Origin: a virus
Length of the DNA: 41,111 nucleotides
IMG/VR virus record: IMGVR_UViG_3300048784_000183
Coordinates: 1-41,111 of that record
Reading direction: 5' to 3' (one strand)
The notes under the pieces were generated by a model that was not told the DNA's origin, did not search any database, and worked only from the letters and a program-made list of their open reading frames with translations. A program made the translations under genes and the position numbers. Below, one piece after another: positions 32,770 through 39,106 of the stretch (the stretch's first letter is position 1; every line of letters begins with the position of its first letter).

Positions 32770-33237
32770 CTAAATGAACGGGTTAAAAGTTACTTTTTGA
32801 TACTTTTTTGGCCAAATTTCAAGCCAATGTTTTGTTATATGTGAACAACTGGTCGTTTCCTTTGGAATAAGTAGTGTCGATATTCCTTTGGATCTGTATA
32901 ATTCTTGCACATGAACATAATGAAGCGTTGTTTTCTCATTAACGCTCCACCCAAAGACCACGTCTTGATCATCAGCTAATACTGCAAGCTTTATGAATGC
33001 ATTCGGGCGAGTGAGAATGTTCTTTATATATTTCTCGTAATGCTCAAAATAGGGTTTTTGGTCGATGAGCCTGAAGTAGTCATTCAAGTGTCTGAGAGAC
33101 CTAAGCCATCTAGCTATTATAACATTATGATACGTAGATGGAAGTGTGATTGCTGGATATGAGATGATGTTGATTAGGTCTTTTTGTGGATCACTTGTGA
33201 CCTTAGTTGGCTCGGCTTCCACTTGATTATCTTCCAT
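32770..33237 (-). CDS. GNAT-like protein of the packaging cluster, 155 aa
   Basis: Middle region (YHNVIIARWLRSLRHLNDYF, FIKLAVLADDQDVVFGWSVN, then LHYVHVQELYRSKGISTLLI) follows the beta-strand then R-S-K-G-I GNAT motif A; WLEIWPKKYQ and VTFNPF close it. Small phage proteins of this type are annotated as N-acetyltransferases, but activity is untested. Overlaps the next upstream gene by 64 bases. Confidence 0.6.
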   Translation of the reverse strand: MEDNQVEAEPTKVTSDPQKDLINIISYPAITLPSTYHNVIIARWLRSLRHLNDYFRLIDQKPYFEHYEKYIKNILTRPNAFIKLAVLADDQDVVFGWSVNEKTTLHYVHVQELYRSKGISTLLIPKETTSCSHITKHWLEIWPKKYQKVTFNPFI

Positions 33238-33593
33238 CTATTCTCGTACTTCCTACGTATGAACATAACTGTTTTACGGTGCCTGGAGTGTCCGAAACTA
33301 TCCAACAATTGGCATATTGCTTTATTTGTGAGGCCCTCTGCGAATCTCTGCATGACAAATAAATCCATACCATTATCGAAATTGGTATTATCATCATTTA
33401 CAAATTGATCGAGAAGCAAGAAATATTCTAGCTTATTTTCCCTGATTATCGGCTGTGCTTGTCTATATGCATTCGGAGAATTCTGTTTTAGTTCTTCATG
33501 GATGGTCTCAATATCATTGAAGCCATCCTCTGCTGCTTTTTTGTACCAGTAGTCTTGTTCTTTTTTAAATTCAGGTTTTTCCCAAAACGACAT
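33174..33593 (-). CDS. Hypothetical HTH-like protein, 139 aa
   Basis: Start MSFWEKPEFKKEQDYWYKKA at 33593; an in-frame ATG 12 bases upstream is possible. The region FAEGLTNKAICQLLDSFGHS, RKTVMFIRRKYENRWK resembles a helix-turn-helix followed by a basic helix. It may bind DNA at packaging or late-gene control sites; a remote guess. Overlaps both neighbours. Confidence 0.55.
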   Translation of the reverse strand: MSFWEKPEFKKEQDYWYKKAAEDGFNDIETIHEELKQNSPNAYRQAQPIIRENKLEYFLLLDQFVNDDNTNFDNGMDLFVMQRFAEGLTNKAICQLLDSFGHSRHRKTVMFIRRKYENRWKIIKWKPSQLRSQVIHKKT

Positions 33594-33960
33594 TAGGTGC
33601 ACCATCTTTTGCTGGTGTCACTTCACTCGTTTGTTGAACAGGTTGACTTACCTGCTTTTGTTTCTCGGCTTCATCAGAAAGTCTTGCCTTAACCTTAGCT
33701 CTAATCTGATCCATTTGTGCCAGAGCTATCTGATCAGCAGCCCCTTTATGCAGGGCTTTAATGAAGAACAGATCTTCCTTGTCGCATTCAGTTTTGCCAA
33801 GGGTATTGATCATTGAGGCTAGTGCGAATTTTTGGGAGTCCGGAGTAGCTGTAAGACCCGTAAGCTGAATAATTCGGTCAGACCATACATCAAACTCAGT
33901 CATACCTGTTGGCAGTAGCTTCTTTACTGATAGAGGATCGATTTTTTTACTTAGAAACAT
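33571..33960 (-). CDS. Hypothetical protein, 129 aa
   Basis: GGGAG precedes the ATG. LPTGMTEFDVWSDRIIQLTG, then TECDKEDLFFIKALHKGAAD is a compact helical fold with a Gln/Pro/Val-rich basic tail. This type of protein is frequent in podovirus late operons; function unknown. Confidence 0.6.
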   Translation of the reverse strand: MFLSKKIDPLSVKKLLPTGMTEFDVWSDRIIQLTGLTATPDSQKFALASMINTLGKTECDKEDLFFIKALHKGAADQIALAQMDQIRAKVKARLSDEAEKQKQVSQPVQQTSEVTPAKDGAPNVVLGKT

Positions 33961-34144
33961 CGGGAGCTCCCTGCTTCTGCATTTCCATAATCATGGATGT
34001 TTTTTCTTTTATGAGTGATTCAATTTTAAAATAGACTGCGTCTAGATCTTTTTTTAAAGCCAGAATTCGGATATTAAGGTCACCTGAGGCAGCACACAAA
34101 TTGGCGTATTCTTGATCAAGCTGTTTTGATTTTTCTTCAGACAA
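33947..34144 (-). CDS. Coiled-coil protein, 65 aa
   Basis: TTG start preceded by AAGGAG at 8 bases, the 3' arm of a hairpin (34150-34172). Heptad-like helix (LDQEYANLCAASGDLNIRIL, ALKKDLDAVYFKIESLIKEK). Small operon member, function unknown. Confidence 0.55.
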   Translation of the reverse strand: MSEEKSKQLDQEYANLCAASGDLNIRILALKKDLDAVYFKIESLIKEKTSMIMEMQKQGAPDVSK

Positions 34145-34149
34145 TGGAA

Positions 34150-34172
34150 ACTCCTTGTTTTATAAAAGGAGT
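34150..34172 (-). promoter_or_regulatory. Hairpin that hides the ribosome binding site of the 34144 gene
   Basis: On the minus strand ACTCCTT and AAGGAGT are perfect 7-base arms around a 9-base loop; the second arm contains the AAGGAG Shine-Dalgarno. The structure could hold down translation until a helper or ribosome opens it. Confidence 0.5.
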
Positions 34173-34184
34173 AAATTGAAAAAA

Positions 34185-34319
34185 TTACAAAGAGTCAAAC
34201 TCTAATTCAATGGATCTGACCATTTCTAGGTATTTAAAGATGTCAATCAAACCTAGACTAAAGGCTAGTCGAGCATTTTCTAGTCTTGTCTTTTTTAAGA
34301 TCAGATCTGCTTTGCTCAT
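34185..34319 (-). CDS. First gene of the late operon, 44 aa
   Basis: Runs from ATG 34319 to TAA 34185: MSKADLILKKTRLENARLAF, then SLGLIDIFKYLEMVRSIELE and FDSL. Helical, no recognised domain. No Shine-Dalgarno upstream; the ATG is 6 bases after a -10-like TATGAT, so a leaderless transcript is possible. Confidence 0.5.
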   Translation of the reverse strand: MSKADLILKKTRLENARLAFSLGLIDIFKYLEMVRSIELEFDSL

Positions 34320-34325
34320 AAATTA

Positions 34326-34353
34326 ATCATAACACAATAAATCTTATTTGCCA
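34326..34353 (-). promoter_or_regulatory. Late promoter candidate (minus strand)
   Basis: On the minus strand TGGCAA (34353-34348) is 16 bases from TATGAT (34331-34326), immediately before ATG 34319 of the first late gene. It would drive the whole minus-strand module. Whether host sigma-70 or the phage sigma-like factor uses it is unknown. Confidence 0.5.
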
Positions 34354-34420
34354 CGACTAGTCACCAATTGCAATATGGTTCATTTGAATGTTTAAGATTT
34401 CTCAATTTGAGACAAAAAGA

Positions 34421-34445
34421 AACCCCAGCTCTGGAAACTGGGGTT
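34421..34445 (-). terminator. Terminator-like hairpin in the divergent control region
   Basis: AACCCCAG and CTGGGGTT form a perfect 8-bp stem; on the minus strand TCTTTTTG follows directly. On the plus strand a T-run starts only 12 bases later. It could insulate the late promoter from minus-strand read-through. Confidence 0.5.
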
Positions 34446-34474
34446 ATATAGGAATTTTTTTTGGATAAAACAAT

Positions 34475-34489
34475 TCTCTATATAAGAGA
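34475..34489. repeat. Short palindrome TCTCTATATAAGAGA
   Basis: Arms TCTCT / AGAGA around ATATA, in the control region upstream of the structured RNA. Possibly an operator; nothing else supports this. Confidence 0.4.
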
Positions 34490-34520
34490 CACCAAAGTCA
34501 AATTCTTTTTTCACAAATTT

Positions 34521-34549
34521 TTGAAATAGTTAATCGACCGTTAAAAATA
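34521..34549 (+). promoter_or_regulatory. Weak promoter candidate for the structured RNA
   Basis: TTGAAA at 34521-34526 with an A-rich -10 region (TTAAAAATAC) at about 34541-34550. No consensus -10, so this is only a proposal. Confidence 0.25.
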
Positions 34550-34839
34550 CCCATATGCCTGCAAAGGTAACTGGGGGATGGAGTCAACCGGCGAGCAGCT
34601 GATGACTTCTAGGGAATGAATGCCCTAGCGGAAGGCGAAGAACTACTTCTAACCATAAAGGTCCAAGGATCCATGCCATTCATCTGTGGCTAACCTAACT
34701 TGGAGTCCTCTAGAAAAAATCATCACAGATGGTAGCTAGAGGTTTGTCCAGAGTATGGATTTAATTGTATCTGTGGAAGCAAACCTCGCGCACTACCGTT
34801 TGCGTCCTGACGAAGAGTACTTCGTCCAGGGGGGTTTTT
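34545..34839 (+). ncRNA. Large structured noncoding RNA candidate (about 290 nt) ending in a terminator
   Basis: No long open frame, but many complementary pairs: 34580-34586/34603-34609 (GGAGTCA), 34610-34614/34623-34627 (TAGGG), 34660-34667/34699-34708 (GGTCCAAG, 2-base bulge), 34681-34688/34724-34731 (CATCTGTG), 34707-34713/34736-34742 (CCTCTAG, crossing the last one: a pseudoknot), 34739-34746/34780-34787 (GAGGTTTG), and 34779-34784/34798-34803. Several share bases, so alternative folds are possible. A strong plus-strand terminator closes it. Not recognised as tmRNA, RNase P or a known riboswitch. Confidence 0.6.
34806..34839 (+). terminator. Intrinsic terminator at the end of the structured RNA
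   Basis: CCTGACGAAG and CTTCGTCCAGG pair with one bulged G around an AGTA loop, followed by GGGG and TTTTT. Orientation is plus strand only. Confidence 0.7.
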
Positions 34840-34867
34840 AAAGAGCGAGTTTTACAACTCTTTAAAA
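34836..34867. repeat. 10-bp inverted repeat next to the terminator
   Basis: TTTTAAAGAG (34836-34845) and CTCTTTAAAA (34858-34867) are perfect arms with a 12-base spacer. It lies 23 bases before a TTGACA (34891) and may be an operator or a backup terminator. Confidence 0.5.
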
Positions 34868-34929
34868 GAAATTCAAAAACAAAAAAGAATTTGACAACGT
34901 AAAGCCCATTCGTTAACTCCCTACCTGAT

Positions 34930-34959
34930 TTGGATATCAAACTTTAATTAAATTATAAT
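34930..34959 (+). promoter_or_regulatory. Early promoter candidate of the right arm
   Basis: TTGGAT (34930-34935), 18-base AT-rich spacer, consensus TATAAT (34954-34959). Transcription would start about 34965. An alternative -35 TTGACA at 34891 has no good -10. Confidence 0.6.
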
Positions 34960-34964
34960 CTTTT

Positions 34965-35011
34965 GCAGTGGGCCCTAAGAACCCTAGTCCAAATCCCTTG
35001 GGGTCCACTGC
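34965..35011 (+). promoter_or_regulatory. 15-bp leader hairpin at the predicted mRNA 5' end
   Basis: GCAGTGGGCCCTAAG (34965-34979) pairs fully with CTTGGGGTCCACTGC (34997-35011) with two GU pairs and a 17-base loop. It begins at the predicted start of transcription, ahead of AGGAG and ATG 35034. No U-tract follows, so it is a leader structure rather than a terminator. Confidence 0.65.
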
Positions 35012-35033
35012 TTGAGATGTTTATGAGGAGAAT

Positions 35034-35630
35034 ATGCAGGCATTTCATAATGATAAGAAGATTCAAGATAAATATCTAGGTAGAGTCCGTGCTCACGCCA
35101 AGGCTGATGAAATTATTAAAGGTCAGCATTGGCAAGATGGTAAAGGGTGCGCAGTGGGATGTACAATCCATTCTGGAAATCACCTTGCATATGAAACAGA
35201 ACTCGGCATTCCACAGTGGTTAGCAAAATTGGAAGATAGAATATTTGATGGTTTGCCAAACGAGATGGCCAAAGAGTTTCCTATTGAATTTATAGAAGCA
35301 ATAAATATTGGTGCTGATTTAAATAAGATTAAGATCCCAATGCTGATATTTATAGTTGAATCGGCTCTGGAAAAAACAAATAATGTAGAGGCACTGTCAG
35401 TTATTGACGGCGTACTAATATCTCTACGCCGAGATGTTTTAGATATAACAAAACTACGCGAAGCGCATGCTATCGATGCTGCTGCTGCTGCTGCTCTGGC
35501 CGCTGCTGCCGCTGCTGCTGGTGCTGTTACTCATGCTGCCGCTGCTGCTATAGCTGCTGGTGCTAGGGAAGATGAATATAAAAAATTCGCCGACAAATTA
35601 TTGCAATTAATTCGAGGTTGCAATGGCTAA
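35034..35630 (+). CDS. Phage early protein with a poly-alanine segment, 198 aa
   Basis: Starts MQAFHNDKKIQDKYLGRVRA, then GQHWQDGKGCAVGCTIHSGN and YETELGIPQWLAKLEDRIFD: a recurring phage early protein family whose function is unknown. Residues 149-177 are almost only Ala, encoded by GCT-rich repeats (35478-35564). The last residues are basic-helical. First gene of the right arm, downstream of a consensus promoter and leader hairpin. AGGAG precedes the ATG. Confidence 0.7.
   Translation: MQAFHNDKKIQDKYLGRVRAHAKADEIIKGQHWQDGKGCAVGCTIHSGNHLAYETELGIPQWLAKLEDRIFDGLPNEMAKEFPIEFIEAINIGADLNKIKIPMLIFIVESALEKTNNVEALSVIDGVLISLRRDVLDITKLREAHAIDAAAAAALAAAAAAAGAVTHAAAAAIAAGAREDEYKKFADKLLQLIRGCNG
35478..35564 (+). 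repeat. GCT/GCC triplet-rich run encoding poly-alanine
   Basis: Low-complexity run of GCTGCTGCT-type triplets with scattered changes. Length changes by slippage would stay in frame. Confidence 0.8.
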
Positions 35631-35832
35631 GGAAGATTTCGCCAACTATGATCAAGCAGAAGAGTTTAGATATCAATCTCAGTTCGGTCGTGATCCTAGA
35701 GCTTACGATAAGTTTAATGAATTGATGGCAGAGATAGACATGGAGCGAGATTACGAGTCATTGTCTCATATGCCTGGCTATCATCCGGTTAAGATCGATG
35801 AATATACAACAGAATGGGTGAGAGATGTTTAA
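35623..35832 (+). CDS. Hypothetical acidic protein, 69 aa
   Basis: Starts 8 bases before the upstream stop. MAKEDFANYDQAEEFRYQSQ, then AYDKFNELMAEIDMERDYES; acidic and aromatic, no domain. Overlaps the ATPase gene start, so it is coupled to it. Confidence 0.6.
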   Translation: MAKEDFANYDQAEEFRYQSQFGRDPRAYDKFNELMAEIDMERDYESLSHMPGYHPVKIDEYTTEWVRDV

Positions 35833-36850
35833 AAAGGCAGTCCGAAAATCGGTAAAACTCAAACTTGCAATCACTGGTCCCACTGGATCTGGTAAAACTT
35901 ATTCAGCATTAAGATTAGCAAAAGGTCTTAGTGGTAAGGTCGCTGTTATCGATACAGAGAATGGTTCAGCCAGTCTTTATTCCGACAAATTTGAATTTGA
36001 TGTAATGGACATGACTCCGCCATTCACGACTGAAAAATATATTGAGGCTATTAACTTTGCTGAGAAAAATGGATATGACACAATAATCATAGATTCATTG
36101 ACTCATGCGTGGGCTGGTGAGGGTGGATTGCTTGAACAAAAAGCACTCTTAGACCGTCCGGGGACCAATCAATGGGCGAACTGGAAACCCATCGATAAAA
36201 AAGACAATGAATTAAAAAACGCATTCCTGCATTCCAGTTGTCATATAATTGCTACGATGCGCTCTAAAATGGAATATATGCAGACCGAGGACAATGGAAA
36301 AAAGAAGGTCGAGAAGGTAGGCCTTGCCCCGGTCCAGCGTGATGGTCTGACTTATGATTTCACAATTGTATTTGATGTTGCCATGGATCATTTGACCCAA
36401 GTATCAAAAGATAGAACTGGCATTTTTGCCGACAAGATTTTCAAAATAAGTGAGGACACTGGTGAAACCATTAAAAAATGGATCGAAAGTGGTGCGGCAA
36501 ACGAGCTTGAACGCAGCAATGCAGGATCTCTACCTGGACCGCCAACCGCGGTGGCAGGAATATCCGAACCTGCTGCTAACCCAGGAAATAGAACAGCTGA
36601 AAAAACAATTGAAATCAAGCCGCCTAATGAACGCCCGGTTAAGGAAACTTCTTCTGTCGTCGAAGAAAAGATAAAAACGCCGATAACTCAAGAAATGGTC
36701 AACGCCCTTATGACCAAACTTGAAATGAAGGGTAAATGTGGATCCAATTTCTATGCTTGGATGAATAAAGAATACGGGACTAGATTTCCGATTAACCTTA
36801 AGACTTGGCAGTATGTGGAAATCATGGATATCTTGGACGGGAATAGATAG
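35825..36850 (+). CDS. Sak4/RecA-like phage ATPase (single-strand annealing or recombination), 341 aa
   Basis: Walker A GPTGSGKT (18-25), then VAVIDTENGSASLYSD and Walker B DTIIIDSLTHAW (85-96), the usual sequence of phage AAA/RecA-type ATPases annotated Sak4-like. Residues about 240-290 form a Pro/Glu/Lys-rich linker, then a small C-terminal domain (MVNALMTKLEMKGKCGSNFY). It would load on DNA during recombination together with the exonuclease and RusA. Confidence 0.75.
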   Translation: MFKKAVRKSVKLKLAITGPTGSGKTYSALRLAKGLSGKVAVIDTENGSASLYSDKFEFDVMDMTPPFTTEKYIEAINFAEKNGYDTIIIDSLTHAWAGEGGLLEQKALLDRPGTNQWANWKPIDKKDNELKNAFLHSSCHIIATMRSKMEYMQTEDNGKKKVEKVGLAPVQRDGLTYDFTIVFDVAMDHLTQVSKDRTGIFADKIFKISEDTGETIKKWIESGAANELERSNAGSLPGPPTAVAGISEPAANPGNRTAEKTIEIKPPNERPVKETSSVVEEKIKTPITQEMVNALMTKLEMKGKCGSNFYAWMNKEYGTRFPINLKTWQYVEIMDILDGNR

Positions 36851-37216
36851 ATGTATCATGCCAAACTTAGGATTGATTTACTACCAATGACGGCTAACAA
36901 AATGTGTGGCATGGGATGGCGAGCACGTCATAAGCACGCGTTAGAAGTAAAGCGAATAGTCCATGCTGAGCTATTGTCCCTTCGAGTAATCCCAGAAAAG
37001 CCAATAAAGAAAGCAAAACTTAAGCTCACCAGGTGCTCATCTAAGCGTCCTGATTACGACGGCACCGTTAGTAGCTTTAAATGGGTAATCGATGGTCTGG
37101 TGAGGGCTGGGGTGCTGTACGATGACAATATCGATGTTATCGGCGAACCTGAATATAAATGGGAGTCGGCCGGACAACACTGTGGACATATCAAAATAGA
37201 AATAACGGAGATTTGA
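36851..37216 (+). CDS. RusA-like Holliday junction resolvase, 121 aa
   Basis: Motif KRPDYDGTVSSFKWVIDGLV (65-84) followed by LYDDN (89-93). The acidic residues D68, D70, D91 and the Lys at 77 correspond to those of E. coli RusA (D70, D72, D91, K76). It acts as a dimer cutting four-way junctions symmetrically. It directly follows the ATPase. Canonical DN at the second position is DG here. Confidence 0.75.
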   Translation: MYHAKLRIDLLPMTANKMCGMGWRARHKHALEVKRIVHAELLSLRVIPEKPIKKAKLKLTRCSSKRPDYDGTVSSFKWVIDGLVRAGVLYDDNIDVIGEPEYKWESAGQHCGHIKIEITEI

Positions 37217-37320
37217 TGAGGAAAATACTAAGGCATTGGGAAGAAGTTTTCGCAGCATTTGCGATAATGTTCATCGTTTGCGGGTCACTATGGGTAGCGT
37301 ATCTATGGAACTGGCAATAA
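37216..37320 (+). CDS. Small membrane peptide, 34 aa
   Basis: TGATG overlap with the RusA gene. Single hydrophobic segment (VFAAFAIMFIVCGSLWVAYL, residues 11-30) with basic N-terminus and Trp-rich end: a one-span membrane peptide. No family recognised. Confidence 0.45.
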   Translation: MRKILRHWEEVFAAFAIMFIVCGSLWVAYLWNWQ

Positions 37321-37323
37321 ATA

Positions 37324-37563
37324 ATGATTACGGTAAAACATAAGAGGCGCGGCAGGCCTTCAAGAAAGAACAAAAAGTCACTCATATATCTGAAGGCTTT
37401 TCTTGAACTAAACGGGAGTGAATTAGAAAAATGTGCCGTGGATATGTATCGTCATGCCATTGTTTATGGCTCTGTCGACGAATACTGGTTTAAGCATTAC
37501 ATGGAAATGCACGGTTTAATTAAGCCTATATCGACCGTAAAGAAGCGTGGGGGGATTGAATGA
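37324..37563 (+). CDS. Basic hypothetical protein, 79 aa
   Basis: KHKRRGRPSRKNKK (5-18) is an AT-hook-like basic segment suggesting DNA binding; the remainder is a helical domain (LIYLKAFLELNGSELEKCAV, DEYWFKHYMEMHGLIKPIST). Candidate regulator of unknown role. ATGA overlap with the next gene. Confidence 0.55.
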   Translation: MITVKHKRRGRPSRKNKKSLIYLKAFLELNGSELEKCAVDMYRHAIVYGSVDEYWFKHYMEMHGLIKPISTVKKRGGIE

Positions 37564-38348
37564 AATGGCTAAAAGACGATAACGGAAACAAATGCTCAGT
37601 AGAATATTTCGGCAGTATTGAAGCGGCTCAAAAAGCGTTGGACAGTTTAAAGAACTGTAAAAATTGCACGAACTGCTCTGACTGCTCTCACTGCTCTCGC
37701 TGCTCTCGCTGCTCTGGCTGCTCTGGCTGCTTTGACTGCTCTGGCTGCTCTGGCTGCTTTGACTGCTCTGGCTGCTTTGACTGCTCTGACTGCTCTGACT
37801 GCTCTGACTGCTTTGACTGCTTTGGCTGCTCTGGCTGCTATCGCTGCTCTGGCTGCTCTGGCTGCTCTGACTGCTCTGGCTGCTTTGACTGCTCTGACTG
37901 CTCTGACTGCTCTGGCTGCTATCGCTGCTCTGGCTGCTCTGGCTGCTATCGCTGCTTTGACTTAAAAAATCAAAAGCCAACCGAAACAAAACCGCTAGAA
38001 ATTCCAAAGATAGAAAATATCCACACAAGAATTTTAGAGGCTGTTTCAAATACCGATGCGCTGAACATGAAAGATTGGCACACTTGTGAGACGACTCATT
38101 GTCGAGCTGGCTGGGTAGTTACTCTAGCCGGAAAAGAAGGCGCAGCACTCGAGGCATTCCACAACACTCCGCTCGCAGCGCATTTGATCTACAAGGCTAG
38201 CTCGCCTCACAAGGTTAGCATGGCTAGGTTCTATGAATCGAATACTGAAGCTATGGCGGATATAAAGCGAATGGCTGAGCTTGAGGCTGAGGGATCCAAG
38301 GCCCTCGAAGATCACGGCGCTCTGTTCAAGGATGAGGTGGTAAAATGA
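37560..38348 (+). CDS. Cysteine-triplet repeat protein with a C-terminal conserved domain, 262 aa
   Basis: Residues 33-132 have Cys at every third position, 34 in a row, with Ser/Asp/Gly/Phe/Tyr/Arg between (CSGCFDCSDC-type). This is consistent with a solenoid/beta-helix like pentapeptide-type repeats, or a very rich metal-binding array. Residues about 152-262 (IHTRILEAVSNTDALNMKDW, then HTCETTHCRAGWVV and AAHLIYKASSPHKV) form a separate domain seen on phage repeat proteins. ATGA overlaps at both ends. Function unknown. Confidence 0.65.
   Translation: MKWLKDDNGNKCSVEYFGSIEAAQKALDSLKNCKNCTNCSDCSHCSRCSRCSGCSGCFDCSGCSGCFDCSGCFDCSDCSDCSDCFDCFGCSGCYRCSGCSGCSDCSGCFDCSDCSDCSGCYRCSGCSGCYRCFDLKNQKPTETKPLEIPKIENIHTRILEAVSNTDALNMKDWHTCETTHCRAGWVVTLAGKEGAALEAFHNTPLAAHLIYKASSPHKVSMARFYESNTEAMADIKRMAELEAEGSKALEDHGALFKDEVVK
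37656..37955 (+). repeat. CTG-rich tandem trinucleotide/nonanucleotide array in the cysteine-repeat gene
   Basis: About 300 bases of TGCTCTGGC/TGCTTTGAC/TGCTATCGC-type units. The array is open in several frames and on both strands, which explains a long SSQ-type open frame on the minus strand and an ALAALTAL-type open frame on the plus strand. Confidence 0.9.
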
Positions 38349-38590
38349 TTCAACGAAAGCTGAGACCTGGTCAGGTTGAAGCCAGTGTTTTTGATTTCCT
38401 TATGATAAATGCAAATCAACATCCTGCGTTTTGGATGGCCAAACCTTCAGCGGTCTTTGATGGGATGTCGGGATTCGATTTTGTAGAGGCGCTTATTAAA
38501 GCAGGTCAAACAGAAGATCAGGCATGGAAAGAAGTTTATTCGATTGCCTTTCGCATATACGGCGGCAGTATTTCGGGGGTGGTAAAATGA
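38345..38590 (+). CDS. Hypothetical protein, 81 aa
   Basis: ATGA overlap with the cysteine-repeat gene and with the next micro-gene. Contains QVEASVFDFLMINANQHPAF and FDFVEALIKAGQTEDQAWKE, a small helical fold of unknown role. Confidence 0.6.
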   Translation: MIQRKLRPGQVEASVFDFLMINANQHPAFWMAKPSAVFDGMSGFDFVEALIKAGQTEDQAWKEVYSIAFRIYGGSISGVVK

Positions 38591-38661
38591 AATGGATCTG
38601 CGAATTCTGCAAGGCGATAAATCCACAGTTTAGTTATCAGTGCCATGGATGTGGGAAATGA
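38587..38661 (+). CDS. 24-residue zinc-ribbon micro-protein
   Basis: ATG 38587 and TGA 38661 both lie in ATGA overlaps. MKWICEFCKAINPQFSYQCH, then GCGK: two CxxC knuckles with 13 residues between, the minimum for a zinc ribbon. Too short for usual gene callers; evidence is coupling plus the CxxC...CxxC pattern. Confidence 0.6.
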   Translation: MKWICEFCKAINPQFSYQCHGCGK

Positions 38662-38837
38662 AAAAACAAGACATAGGCGCGATGCATGACAGAGATTTGC
38701 TTAGGGCAATTGACAAGCATACAGACCCGAAGTCAGAGCATGATGAAGAAGATGAAGACCCTACCCCTTATTGCACCTGGTGCGGAGCTAAGTCATCTAA
38801 GCATTGTAAATGCCCACCGCGAGCTGAGAATGATTAA
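38658..38837 (+). CDS. Acidic protein with C-terminal zinc-binding cysteines, 59 aa
   Basis: I chose ATG 38658 (ATGA overlap with the micro-protein) over an earlier in-frame ATG at 38640. Acidic linker (SEHDEEDEDPTP) followed by YCTWCGAKSSKHCKCPPRAE with CxxC and CxC knuckles. Confidence 0.6.
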   Translation: MKKQDIGAMHDRDLLRAIDKHTDPKSEHDEEDEDPTPYCTWCGAKSSKHCKCPPRAEND

Positions 38838-38863
38838 ATTTAGTCATCAAAGGACTCGCACTC

Positions 38864-39106
38864 ATGAATAAATATTTAAGTGGTTGGGGAAAAGGACTTC
38901 GGGCAAATCAAATCCGTATGGATTTGAATGGTGCATTGGGCGTCATCATTGGCTTTACTGTTGAGGCCATAATGCTTCAAAGAAGTGAAAGACAAGTTGA
39001 GTTTATTCCGATGTCTGATTTCGATGAGTTTTATCAGACCACGTTTTCATTGGGACAGCTTGATGATGGCACTACTAATCAGACTGCCGGAGATAAAGAT
39101 GAGTGA
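38864..39106 (+). CDS. Hypothetical protein, 80 aa
   Basis: MNKYLSGWGKGLRANQIRMD, NGALGVIIGFTVEAIMLQRS: a moderately hydrophobic centre but no convincing membrane span. Acidic Gln/Thr tail. No family recognised. Confidence 0.55.
   Translation: MNKYLSGWGKGLRANQIRMDLNGALGVIIGFTVEAIMLQRSERQVEFIPMSDFDEFYQTTFSLGQLDDGTTNQTAGDKDE

Noticed and set aside
34580-34650. Hammerhead ribozyme (CTGATGA present at 34599-34605)
   Set aside because: No GAAA follows a stem II of suitable geometry, so the core is incomplete.
34545-34839. tmRNA or RNase P RNA
   Set aside because: No tag-peptide frame with Ala-Ala end, no tRNA-like ends, and no RNase P core sequence.
37656-37955. CRISPR-like array
   Set aside because: Units are short, contiguous and in frame with no spacers; it is a coding repeat.
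37732-37965. Plus-strand frame of ALAALTAL repeats
   Set aside because: Frame-shifted reading of the same array; not coupled to any neighbour.
37516-38049. 177-codon minus-strand frame made of SSQ repeats
   Set aside because: It is the complement of the cysteine-repeat array; its composition follows from the repeat and it has no ribosome binding site.
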